Positions 1 through 9,087 of a stretch of 37,500 bases of DNA are shown piece by piece. Origin of the DNA: Prorocentrum cordatum (Eukaryota; Sar; Dinophyceae; Prorocentrales; Prorocentraceae); NCBI GenBank assembly GCA_963575745.1, contig CAUYUJ010003925.1:95001-132500 (forward strand). Reading direction: 5' to 3'. Numbering within the stretch: position 1 is the stretch's first letter; each line of letters begins with the position of its first letter. The position numbers were made by a program, and so were the translations under genes. The notes under the pieces are model-generated. The model did no database searches, was not told the DNA's origin, and was given only the letters and a program-made list of their open reading frames with translations.

Positions 1-6
1 GAGGAG

Positions 7-21
7 AAGCAGGAGGACGAT
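7..21. repeat. Target-site duplication of LINE A, left copy
   Basis: AAGCAGGAGGACGAT, identical to 7044-7058. It lies beside the 3' end of the element and is preceded by GAGGAG at the window edge, so insertion was into GAG-rich DNA. Fifteen bases is a usual length for target-primed reverse transcription. Confidence 0.85.
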
Positions 22-493
22 TTTTCCTCTGCGAGCCAGTGGGCAGGACCGAGGGCGGCGACAGTTAGCCGACATGCGCACAAGATGTGCGACAAACAAG
101 ACCGTGCTTGGCTGACCTACTTGTTAGGTTAAGCACAGTCCTCACAATCAGATCCAGAGTCCACATCCGTCGGCCTAGCGAGCGATGGGGCGATGGCCGT
201 GTGGATCTGGCGTAAGGCTACGACCTCGGCAGCGGGCCGAACCGAGGCAGCCTGCACGATGACGCGCGCCCAACGCCAACAAAAAGAGATGTTGGGGCCC
301 AGAACCAAAGCTCAAGGGCCACAGCAACATCAGACGAGCCACTGTCAGGATGTAGTCACCCCCGTGCTCGGACCATGAAGACGCGCACCCTAGGTGTGCA
401 TGCTCCTTCCCCCAGAAGTGGGGTGCCTGACACGCGTGCACGACGGACGCACGCACAACGAGACCGCACACAACCAAATCAAAGAAAAAAATT

Positions 494-841
494 CGACCAC
501 CCACAAAAGGACGACGAGCCCACAGTCCCTGGTGCAGCAAGCGCCAGGACGACCGTCGGACTCGCCCCAGATGTGGGGTAGAGCACGGATGCCTGCCAAA
601 AGGGTCTGCCGCATCGGGCCGTGCATAGAATAGAACGAGACGGCGAACCCTCGCCACTGGGAAGACTCGACCACCCACACAAGGACGACGAGGCCAGAAA
701 CCCCTGGTGCAAACAGCGCCAGGACGGCTGCCAGACTCGCCCCAGATGTGGGGTTTAGCACGGATGCCTGCCAAAAGGGTCAGTCGCATCGGGCCGTGCA
801 ATCAAACGACAACTGAAGGGCGGCCCTGCGCCACAGAAAGT
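494..841. repeat. Two tandem 174-bp repeats in the LINE A 3' UTR
   Basis: Copies at 494-667 and 668-841 start with CGACCACCCACA and share long matching stretches, such as CCCCAGATGTGGGGT and GCACGGATGCCTGCCAAAAG. A diverged partial copy lies just before them (about 405-490, with CCCCCAGAAGTGGGGTGCCTG). They fall wholly after the ORF2 stop, so they belong to the element's 3' UTR. Each copy holds the short palindrome CCCCAGATGTGGGG. Confidence 0.85.
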
Positions 842-850
842 CAATCTGAA

Positions 851-2425
851 CTATCCGCCTCCGTCTGGCGCCTGTGGGCTTCTCCCGCGCGCCAGTTCAC
901 GTGCCTGGATGCGAGCCAGAACCGCTAGCATCCCAGGCGTCTGCACCAGTCCCTCCATCCCGAGGGCAGGCCGAGAGACCTCTGGGGGAGGCGGAGTGGT
1001 GGCAGCATAACAAAGATAGTTCACTCCTCTTCGAGAAGTGGACGAAACACGATCATCCTCGTTCCTATAGTGAGGGTGGAGGCCAGACATGATCCTAGGG
1101 AGGGTCGTCTTAGCCCCTGGCAGCTTCTTGCCGATACATTCTTGACCGAGCTTGAAGCATCGGCGGGACGTGTAAGCCCCGCACGTGGCACAAAACATCA
1201 TGCTAGATACTCTCTGCTTGCGCGTGACGAACGTGTGCGCGAGGATGTGGCCCTTGGTGAAATCCAGAACACCCTTCCAAGTACGATTCGGCCCTCGGCA
1301 GCCCAGTTCAGGCCGGCTGTCAGGGTCACTACTAAACTGAAGGCATCGCAGACACCTGGCACGGCCCCCATCGAGATTTTCCCCGTGGTGCCAGCCTCCA
1401 GTCCGTAAAAATGTACATCTCGGTCCAGACTGGGGCCGCTCGAATTTCTCGACGGGGAGAACACACAAAATTTTGGCCATGACCTTGGCCGCGAACACTA
1501 ATTTATCAAGATCACCGCTAGCTTCTTGGTGCACCGCAGGAGAGGCCTGAGGGTGGAGGAGGAGAGCTTGCTTGGCTAAAGAATCCGCAGCTTGGTTACC
1601 TATAGCGATCCTTCTCTCAGGCCCTGGGAGACTATCGATAACCGCTTGAGAGCGGTGGGCTGGCGTGTGAATAACCTTGTACGCATGGCCCCGTTTCTCA
1701 TGCAGAGAAGCCCCACGGCGCATTCCCGCGTAGCGGTGTTTTCTCGAGATATGATGCTGCACTGGCGCGTTACACAACTTAGTGACGGTGTCACAATCGG
1801 AATAACGATCCCCGCTGTGTTCAACAAACAAAGGCACCAGCGCCATGGCTTGGTGCTCAGCCGCCTGCGGGGTCTGCTGGAGCACGTCCAGCACCGCTCC
1901 TTGAGCATAAGCAACAATCGACCCTGACGGGCCCAAAAAGACCCAAGCGAAGGCGGCCCGAGACAAATCCCTCACAACATGACGAGCACAAGAACCGTCC
2001 ATACAAATGTCCAGGCCCTGGAGGTCAATGGAGTCCCAAACAATTTCATGCCCCTCGGGATTGAACAGCTTCGGGTTGGGGTCGGAGCTGGGCGGGGGGA
2101 GCTTCGACCCTGGATGGTCCAACTTGAGCTCGTCCCAGAAGCAGTGATCCGCGCTCTCGGTCGCCTCCAGCAGCCATTCGGGATGATCAACAGCCGCATC
2201 TTGCCGAGCCTGGACAGCATCGTGATGCTGATATTTCCAGACGCGGTGCCTGACTCCGTCAGGCTCGCCACAGAGTGGGCACCTGCCATCGCAGAAGTAG
2301 CCTGCAGCTCGGGCTCTGGCTCTGGTCCAGAGTCCTTCACAAAACGCAGTGGTGACAAGGTATTTTCCCTCGGGGCCAACTTCTTGGATTCGGGGCACAG
2401 CAATCGGGCCAAGGGTTCCGTGCAA
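851..2425 (-). pseudogene. LINE A ORF2, RNase H and C-terminal zinc-binding part
   Basis: This frame holds the end of the LINE A polyprotein. It opens with a Cys/His motif of the CPLCGE...HRVW kind (about residues 50-64), then an RNase H domain. The four acidic residues expected of the family can be placed: D in MDGSC, E in AEHQAMA, D in YSDCDT and D in GNQAADSLA. The C-terminal part has CLRC, then a histidine pair followed by FCATCGAYTSRRC and a GLHP end, a zinc-ribbon-like domain also present in LINE B. The TAG stop is at 853-851. It is joined to the RT part by a frameshift near 2436, where a GGG run one base longer would restore the frame. RNase H would degrade the RNA strand of the cDNA hybrid; here it is not translated in frame. 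Confidence 0.8.
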
Positions 2426-3726
2426 ACACGCGTCCCATTGAAGGACGGCAGGAGCCTAGCCAAAACTCTCTCATGGTGTCGTTGAGTGCCGAGCTGCAGC
2501 AACTGACCTAGGAGGGCAGGCGAGTTATACCCAAGATGCACGACTCTATCAGCGTCGTCGAGCCACGTGAGAGCAGAAACACCACGCCACCCAATACGAT
2601 TCAACGACACATGCATTCTCTGGATGGGCCCTTGCGAACTCTTCCAAGTGACTCCTTCAGCCATGGGGACAGCACACCACATCTGACATATTTCCTTAAT
2701 GTTGTAGTAAGAGGAGGAGGGGGAAGTGAGGGCAGCCCAAACGATGTGCGCCCAGTGCAACGCTGGCGCAACTCCCGCCCCCCAGACAGAGCCCCCCAAG
2801 AGCGCTAACTTGGCGTGAAACGACACCCCGCGGTGAGAAGGAGGTTTGTAGGTCAACATGACTCTTTGAGCTTCCTGAAGCTCAGTGTCGTTTAACCCTC
2901 CGACGGCAGCACCAAACGTAGCAGCAGGGGAAACACCCGCAACATAAATCTTGCCAATCCGCCCCTTCTGGCGAGGCAAGCGGTCACGGTACCTTTTCAA
3001 AATCTTGTGCCGAGCGTGCATCTGCCTGAGACGCTGCCGACGTTTCCACCCCGCGTTTTTGGCCCCCCGTCGCTGTCCTGTGGCCAGGTCCGTGCCCAGC
3101 ACCACCGCACTATTGGCGACTGTACCCGCCATGCCGCCGAGCAGCCTGCCGAGCTTACGTGCAAGGGGCAACGAGCTAGCGAACGTGGTAAGCTTGTCCG
3201 CCTGCAACTGCACCTTCAAATAATCGCGAAAGATAATGTACATGGCCGCTGCAGCCCTGCACATTCGGTCGAGAACCTCGGTCTCGGACTCACCTTCCGT
3301 AGTAAGGGAGTCGTCGTCAACATAGCTGCTCAGGGGGGCCAGCGGGTGCTCCAAAGTGAACTGGTCGAAAGCCTCTATTCTATAAACCTTGACAAACAAA
3401 TCATTGAATATGTCACCCGCTGGCAATCCCGACTGGGCAAAGACGGGGGAGTCGGCGCACTGCGCACCCAGTCTCAAAAGCCTGGGTCCCCGCCAGAAGT
3501 TGTGCGTCGTTTTGACAATCACAGGGTTAAAACCGTGGGCCAGAGCGCGGGTCTTCAACAAATCCAAATCGAAACTCTCGTAGTATTTGGTCCCATCCCA
3601 AATCACCCCCCACCGTATGCTTGCCAGAATGCGCCGCCACCTCAGCCCTGGTAGCCTGATGCCACACGGCATCTTCAGCACTACGACCCGGACCGAAAGC
3701 CCAGAAACGGCGGGGGAAATTATCAT
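1972..3726 (-). pseudogene. LINE A ORF2, reverse transcriptase palm and thumb part
   Basis: The useful part runs from about 3610 to 2430. It holds RT motif A (DGTKYYESFD), motif B (QSGLPAGDIFND) and the catalytic motif C, YVDD, at 3324-3313. Both motif C aspartates are kept. Downstream lies a basic stretch and a thumb/connection region ending near LLPSFNG, after which the frame is lost and the RNase H frame takes over. The start of this open frame (3726 to about 3610) is a shadow of the preceding piece: the true upstream protein is in the frame of 4537-3527. The two join at a G6 run near 3608, where one G fewer gives a smooth HTVGVIWDGTKYYESF. Reverse transcription of the element RNA would be its role. 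Confidence 0.82.
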
Positions 3727-4537
3727 TAAAGCTGAGAAGCTCGGGTCTTCTCAGTCGCTCCCAAACGCGCACGGGCCCAGCACGCAACAAGATGGGTCGA
3801 AGCCCCCCTTTCGGTTTTTCGAGGAGGGGGAAGAGCATCCAAAACAGCTGCTTGGGAAAGAGCCCTGAACTTTCCACTTCTTGATACAGCGCCGACAAAG
3901 TTTCAAGAGCCGCGTCCGACACCAGCGACAATTGACGAGGATGCACTCCATCTAAAGATTGCGCCGTGAGAGGAGAGAAACTAGCACTGGCACTGCGAAT
4001 AGCTTCAGGCGAGGCCCTCGGCAGGTGAACACGATCAGGGACATCAGCGAGCGCTGGCTTGTCAGACGCATGCCAAAAACGAGAAAGCGTGTCACGCTCC
4101 GCCCTCAGCAGAGCCTGAGGGTCGCTACTGAACTGACCTGGGGACGACTCGACAACCGTGGGAACCCACTTCTGTTTCAATCTAGTGAGCCTGCGCATGG
4201 CCCTAGCACCCCCTTTCAACGCCCTCTCCTGCCATTCATCCCATGAGTCCTGCTTGGCCTTCCCGAGGCCCTTCTGCGCTGCTACACGGTCGTCCTCCCA
4301 CGAGTCGAGGTACTCGCGCAGCTCTTGCACCCATCGCTCAAGCGAGGACGGAGGCCATTGCTGAAAGAGAGTCCTAGCCGACTGGACCGTCGCATCCAGC
4401 CTGGCAGACAAGCCCTCACCAGGGCACGGTTCATTTAAAAGTTGCTGCACTTGCTGCGCGGTGTCACTCGCCAAGCTCTCGCCCCGCACAGGGTCCGTCG
4501 CAGCGTCTTGCGCGGCCGCCAGCAGCCGTGTCGCCAC
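3527..4537 (-). pseudogene. LINE A ORF2, linker and N-terminal fingers of the RT
   Basis: Residues 1 to about 150 are a charged, probably helical linker rich in Trp and Arg (WPPSSLERWVQELREYLDSW). The RT fingers follow: SLDGVHPRQL (the D-x-x-x-P motif before the palm) and PLLEKPKGGLRPI (the K-P-x-G-G-x-R-P-I motif). The conserved GRSAEDAVWHQ after it corresponds to the R-S-x-x-D motif before motif A. The frame then departs at a G6 run near 3608. The first residue called is inside the linker, since the upstream sequence is in other frames through shifts near 4755 and 4580. Confidence 0.8.
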
Positions 4538-4648
4538 GCCTAGAGTCTCTGAAACATGCTGCGATAACCAAACCCATCCGTGGCTAACCAGCTCGGTACA
4601 AGCACTCTTTAGGGGCAGAAAAGATGGGGACCCAAACAGGTTTAGGCG

Positions 4649-5664
4649 TCACACCTTTGAGTCCTTTATCCTTAATCGGCACCCCCAGAAAACTTTCGAG
4701 TTCAAGCTCCAAGCAATTAGAGAACGCCTGCCACGCCTTCGTAGGAGTTCCCAAGCGAATCCAACGGGGCTCTCGAGGGCAGCTCGGGCCGCGGTTTCGG
4801 CCATATCTCTCGGGACGTTCCAATCCTGTGGCTGAGGCTGCGGACCGTATGGTAGCTCCACTGGGAGGCTCTGGTGACAACGGTACACTAGCTGATACAG
4901 GCGCGTGGCCTGATCTTTGGGCTGCAATCGCACTGGGTGGTGCGGTCGGGAGCTCCAACTACGATCACACTCGACCTTGCTGACGGCTCGCGTGAAAGCC
5001 GAGCTGCACAGGAAGAAGTCGATAGTGCTGAGAGCATTGGCACTGACACAAGTCTTACCCGGGGAGCAAAAAGCAGCGAGCCGAGACGCCGCGCCAGTCC
5101 AGACATTTCAACCAGAGCAGGGTCCAAGTTCCAATCCCCCCCGACGACAACGAGCTTGTCGTGCTCTAAAGCACGACCGATGGCTTTCAGATAAGACACG
5201 TTCAGATCACACATGCCAGTGCCGCTCTTCAGATACACACAGACGACGGACAGAGGGGGCCACTCAGGGATGCCAACAGCCACTTCCATGACTCGAGACG
5301 GCACAATGACGCCGCCGCAGACTGGCCATCCTAGGCCGATATGGGACCGCACAGGAACCGCAACCCCCTATTTGGGCCTACCCTTGGCCCCAACCGTCGA
5401 CGGGGAGGCCAGCATTTTCCACCCCAACTTACCCACAGCCGCGCACTTCTCACCCAGGGAGTCCTCAGAGAACCCCACCTCTTGGGCCAGAAAAATGAGG
5501 GCCGAACTAACCGCCAGCCTGTCCCTCAGGGTCCCCCAAGAGTTGCCGTTATAGGACCCCAGCACTTCACCATAGCCAGACGAGCCCTCACAGTCGGGGT
5601 CGAGGCGAGGAGGGGCGGGGGGGGCTGCACAGTGCCTGCGCGCGTCAGGCGAAAACCACAGCAT
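4649..5664 (-). pseudogene. LINE A ORF2, EEP (AP-like) endonuclease domain
   Basis: ORF2 opens with ATG at 5664-5662, seven codons after the ORF1 stop in the same frame. An endonuclease/exonuclease/phosphatase fold follows: YNGNSWGTLRD (first Asn), LAQEVGF (catalytic Glu), GVAVPVRS, VVVGGDWNLDP (G-D-x-N) and, after a shift in the CCCCGGG run near 5062, STIDFFLCSS and RPHHPV (catalytic His). An in-frame TAG at 5370-5368 interrupts it just before GVAVPVRS. Further loss of frame occurs near 4755 and 4580. The family nicks target DNA to prime reverse transcription. All key residues can still be read although the frame is broken. Confidence 0.8.
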
Positions 5665-5682
5665 CTAGGTAAACGTGGTGGA

Positions 5683-6912
5683 TTACCCCAAGCGCTGCCG
5701 CTTGGCCAGCAGCTCAGCAAGCTGGGCGTGGAAGATCCGCTTGTCCACGCGCTGCGCGGCCCAGAAGAGCGCGTCCATCTCCTGGTCCAGCCCGGGGTCT
5801 GGTGGGACTTCATGATGCAGTCCACCGAGGTCACCTCCGCCTCCAGCTGCTCGCGCTGCATCGCCAGCTGCGGCTGGTGAGGGTGTACTTGGCGCAGCTG
5901 GAGGGGGTGCACTTGTTCCATCGTGGGCGGCAGCGGCAGGGTGGGTACCGCTGGCAGTAGCTGTATCGCGTGCCGCTGCAGGTGACCCACTCCGCTCGCC
6001 CATACGAACATCACCATCTTGATCGAAGGGCGAAGTAGCAGCACGAGAACCGTTCTGCTTCGCCTTGGCCTTCCTCGCGAGGGCCTCCTGGTAGAGCTTG
6101 AAGTGGGAAGACTGAAAGAGTGCACCCAGCTGAGCCTGCTCATCATCATTCCCCGCCAAGTCCTGCATATCGAGCCCAACATCTTTCTGGGCCACCGAGG
6201 ATGGGAGTGTCGCCACGAGCTCACCTCGTAGCTGCTCCACCTCCTTAGTCGCCAACAAGTGTTGCGATTGTAGGCAGTCCAACTTCTCCTTAGCCAAACG
6301 AAGAACGCCGAGCTGTTCGGAGACTTGAGCTGATATCTTCTCGACCTTGGCCTCAGCCCGCTGCAAACGGTGCCCAATGTTGGTGTGGACCGTGGGCTCA
6401 GGCTTGAGGCTAGATAACTGCTTGCGCGCCTCAGACAACTGTGCATCCAGAACAGCCTTGGCCTCATCACTGTTGGGCACCTTCTCCACCGCGGTGCGGG
6501 CCTGTTCCAGCTGCTTGATGTTGTCACGTAGCGCTTGTTCCTTACGTTCACCTTCACTCGGTTCTGGGGGGGCACCAGCGCCGACAGGAGGCCCGCCAGC
6601 ATTGTTAGTACTACCACCATTGCCGTTCCCAACCAATGTATCATACTTCTTCTGGAGTTCGGCAAGTTGCTTGGAGAGCTTTGCCGCTGCGATGCTGCCA
6701 GTGCGAGCCCCGAGACCCTGACGAGGCTGTTGACCACCAGCAGTAGTGCGTTGAGCATGCTTTGCGTTCCCGCGGGCTGCCTTGGCCGCCGCCGCGGGGG
6801 CGGGTTTGCCGCGGCGACAGACCAGGCGCGAAGCCCAGTTTGACGAGAGCCCACGCGAACACGACCAGAATGGCGTGCGCGGCCCTGGCAAGACATCGAC
6901 ACCATCTGCCAT
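5683..6912 (-). CDS. LINE A ORF1: coiled-coil protein with degenerate RanBP2-like zinc finger
   Basis: Open for 409 codons from ATG 6912-6910 to TAA 5685-5683. The frame is open further upstream, but this ATG comes just before the conserved-looking module and leaves a 131-nt leader. Residues 16-36 match the RanBP2-type finger pattern W-x-C-x2-C-x3-N-x6-C-x2-C, except that the second and fourth Cys positions are Gly (C18, G21, N25, C32, G35). An Ala/Lys-rich stretch follows, then long heptad-like helices (about 75-235, for example QLAELQKKYDTL), a Pro/Ala-rich region and a C-terminal helix ending AKRQRLG. Such ORF1 proteins normally bind element RNA and form trimers or particles; that role is inferred from position and architecture. 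Uninterrupted, unlike its ORF2. Confidence 0.72.
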   Translation of the reverse strand: MADGVDVLPGPRTPFWSCSRGLSSNWASRLVCRRGKPAPAAAAKAARGNAKHAQRTTAGGQQPRQGLGARTGSIAAAKLSKQLAELQKKYDTLVGNGNGGSTNNAGGPPVGAGAPPEPSEGERKEQALRDNIKQLEQARTAVEKVPNSDEAKAVLDAQLSEARKQLSSLKPEPTVHTNIGHRLQRAEAKVEKISAQVSEQLGVLRLAKEKLDCLQSQHLLATKEVEQLRGELVATLPSSVAQKDVGLDMQDLAGNDDEQAQLGALFQSSHFKLYQEALARKAKAKQNGSRAATSPFDQDGDVRMGERSGSPAAARDTATASGTHPAAAAHDGTSAPPPAAPSTPSPAAAGDAARAAGGGGDLGGLHHEVPPDPGLDQEMDALFWAAQRVDKRIFHAQLAELLAKRQRLG

Positions 6913-7043
6913 GGAGCGCTCCAGTGGCGCGGAAGAGGATGCCCCAGGGAGGCGCAAGAACGCTGTTGCCACAATGACTCGCAGCAGCGGCTGCCGCTCT
7001 GAAGACTGCTGCTGCAAGCCCAAAAACTTGGGCCAGAACGGCT
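6913..7043 (-). other. LINE A 5' leader
   Basis: 131 nt between the target duplication and the ORF1 ATG. The sense strand begins AGCCGTTCTGGCCC and soon has TTTTTGGGCTTGCAGCAGCAG-like sequence. The LINE B leader has a similar stretch near its start (ATTTGGGCGCAAGCAGGAGCAG-like). If the element carries an internal promoter it would lie here, but no promoter motif was recognised. Confidence 0.5.
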
Positions 7044-7058
7044 AAGCAGGAGGACGAT
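7044..7058. repeat. Target-site duplication of LINE A, right copy
   Basis: AAGCAGGAGGACGAT, identical to 7-21, directly followed on the plus strand by GAGGAGGAGGAGGAAGAGG. It marks the 5' end of the element. Confidence 0.85.
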
Positions 7059-7134
7059 GAGGAGGAGGAGGAAGAGGAGGAGGAAGAGGAGGAGGACCAT
7101 GTGCAGGAGCAAGGGCAGGAGGAGGAGGAGAAGG
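7059..7134. repeat. GAG/GAA purine microsatellite flanking LINE A
   Basis: A purine tract of GAG and GAA triplets with a few interruptions (CCATGTGCAG, AAGGGCAG). It is the remaining right part of the array into which LINE A inserted; only six bases of the left part are inside the window. Confidence 0.85.
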
Positions 7135-7491
7135 CATTGGGCTGAGCATGGCCGCTCCTTGGGTGTGTGGGGGTGACCTGTCCTGCCGTGCCTTACGCGT
7201 GGCCCCGCCTGGGCCCGCGCCCGCCGCGGGGCGCCTGCGCCCGCCGCTGCCGCCAGGCGCGGCGCTCGCGCAGCCGCGAACCACGCTGGCACCGCCGCCA
7301 GCGACGAGCTCGCCACGCTGCGCGCCTTCTGCTCCGCGCACTTGCGGCGCGAGAACCTCTCTCGCGCCACCGCAGTGCTCAGCAGCCACGGCGAGGGCAA
7401 ACATCAATGACAGGCAGAAGGCCAGGATGGACGTGCGGCGCTTGCCATACTCATGTCGAGCGACGGCGCTGGGACTGCTCTTGTGGGTCAT
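7059..7491 (-). CDS. Possible host first exon encoding a signal peptide (partial)
   Basis: From ATG 7491-7489 the minus strand encodes a short polar N-terminus, then KRRTSILAFCLSLMFALAVAAE, which has the form of a cleavable signal peptide (basic residues, hydrophobic core, A-x-A site). Downstream the frame runs through Gly/Ala/Arg-rich sequence and a Pro/Leu run made by the GAG array on the other strand, so the true exon probably ends before about 7250. A second minus frame (AREFSRRKCAEQKARS-like) is also plausible there. The downstream part of any gene would lie beyond LINE A, outside the window. No family was recognised. A chance hydrophobic stretch remains possible. Confidence 0.3.
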
Positions 7492-7654
7492 CTTTTGAGA
7501 TCGAGCGCGCAGGAATCGTCAGTTGAGTCGTCAGCCAAGTCGCCCCTCCAGCCGTGCAGTAGATCGAGTTCAAATTCGATATCGACAGCCTTGGGCCAAG
7601 GGTTGCAGCCCAGCTGAAGTCGACGCCCGCGAATCCAGATCGACGCGATAGCAG

Positions 7655-7655
7655 G

Positions 7656-7688
<33 letters not shown>
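7655..7688. repeat. (GA)n dinucleotide repeat
   Basis: About 17 GA units with one AAA interruption, directly before the broken plus-strand coding sequence. Confidence 0.9.
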
Positions 7689-7689
<1 letters not shown>

Positions 7690-7703
7690 CAAAAAGACAG
7701 AGA

Positions 7704-9087
7704 GATAATGAGCCCCGTCAGTATCGATATGCCTACGATATCCAGAAAGTTTTATCCACATATTTTGACATAGCTGTGTCAACTACACAACAATATGCTG
7801 AAGCACCTATCCCTGGGACAGAATGGATGCAACTTGAAGATCGTTGCAATCATTGTGCTTACAAAACCAGATCATGAATCGGACGCAAGGAGATAACAAT
7901 ATGGACATCTCGGCGGTTCGCGTTCGCAGGCGTAACGAAGAGGTGACAGAGGGCATCAGTAGGCTGAAGTATGCAGGCAACCAGCTGAAGCCCCCAAAGA
8001 TAAGCGCAAATATGCAGCAGTTCTTTTGACAGAGGCGGGAGATAAGCTTCGCAATGCACATGTTCGGGCAAGTTCACAGTGGGAGTACAATCGGGAAAGT
8101 TGCGCGACGAGGTGGAGTATATGAGCCAAGCCTTCAACGATATCGAAACCAAGACAGCACACGATATGGGCGACCTAATCAATCAGCCTGGCGCCAGACC
8201 TATGCTTACAGATGCGGGTGCCTCAGCAGCTACAGCAGCATTGTCGGCAGGACCGCCAGCAGACACGCCTCCAAAGGCTCCGCCCCCGAAATATCAAGTG
8301 CAGCAGGTGACAGCAGCCCAGCAGGATAGCGAGATGCTGATGCAAGTCAGCACGCATATGCAGTATCATATGCAGGTCATGCAGCCCCACATGTCAGCAA
8401 TGGCGCCATCGGGGTCTTGCCCGTCTGCAGACCCATGCCCGATTCCTCCGCAGCCAGGGGGTTATCAGGTGGTAGGGTTTCCTTCAGTGCCTCCCATGAT
8501 AGGGGGGCGCCATCATATTGCCAAAGGCTGCAAACGGTGATGATGCAAGCGAAGAGGTATGGTTGCTCTTGGCGAGAATGTACCAGGCCGCGGGCGTGCA
8601 ACCGGCACCGCGGCCAGATACATTATTTCAAGCGCCGCAGAAGTTGCCGAGCGCGGCTAGCAGTGCGGCGGCTCAGGCAGCAGCGGCAGCCAAGCCCATA
8701 CCAGCGGAAGAGGTTCATTCTTCGCTGCAGCCAGCGCCAGCCGCACCGGGAACAGAGGCCATGAAGAAAGCCGTGGAAGCCGCGATCCAGGCCGAGGAAG
8801 AGCTTTCAGCGACGCCCACGCCCACTCAGATGCCGGGGCAGCCAGAGACGCCCTGCGAGGACCTTGCGGTTCTGGCCCCGACGCAAATAGCAGCCATCCA
8901 GGAGGCGTCGTTCACGCAGGGGGCCCGTGCGGCGATCGATCCGATCACCGGCCAGATGGAGGTGCAACTGATCGAGCAGGGGCCAGGCGCTGGCAAGGGC
9001 CCGACAGGGCACGCCATATTATCGCCAGAAGCTTTCGAGGCGCCGCCGCAGAAGTACAGCGCGGTAGATTCCGAGGGCGCAAAATAG
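7704..9087 (+). pseudogene. Frameshifted coding sequence of unknown family, gag-like in composition
   Basis: Protein-like sequence continues along the plus strand by hopping between frames without intron-sized gaps. Piece one (7704-7877) reads QKVLSTYFDIAVSTTQQYAE and WMQLEDRCNHC before a TGA. Piece two (about 7878-8000) reads DISAVRVRRRNEEVTEG. Piece three (about 8000-8095) reads KRKYAAVLLTEAGDKLRNAH. Piece four (8095-8520) reads KLRDEVEYMSQAFNDIETKT, then Met/Gln-rich and Pro-rich sequence. Piece five (8518-9087, 189 residues) holds EEVWLLLARMYQAAGV, Ala/Pro-rich sequence and ITGQMEVQLIEQGPG before TAG. The mix of helical, Gln/Met-rich and Pro-rich parts is reminiscent of a retroelement structural protein or a mobile accessory gene, but no domain was recognised. 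At least four frameshifts make it a pseudogene or a poorly sequenced gene. Confidence 0.5.

Larger units (their letters stand above)
22..7043 (-). mobile_element. LINE A: full-length, inactivated non-LTR retrotransposon
   Basis: A complete LINE-type element is read on the minus strand: 131-nt leader (7043-6913), ORF1 (6912-5683), ORF2 region (5664-851) and 3' UTR (850-22). The ends are set by the 15-bp direct repeat AAGCAGGAGGACGAT at 7-21 and 7044-7058, read as a target-site duplication, with GAG-rich sequence outside both copies. The sense-strand 3' end is a short A run (the complement of TTTTT at 21-25). Domain order in ORF2 is endonuclease, reverse transcriptase, RNase H, C-terminal Cys-rich domain. 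ORF2 carries one in-frame stop and about five frameshifts, so the copy cannot make a working polyprotein. RNase H plus an AP-like endonuclease would fit an I-like LINE group, but I cannot assign the clade. Confidence 0.88.

Noticed and set aside
5526-7400. 624-codon minus-strand frame overlapping LINE A ORF1
   Set aside because: It crosses the element boundary and target duplication, is Leu/Arg/Ser-rich low complexity, and is a shadow of ORF1 in the adjacent frame.
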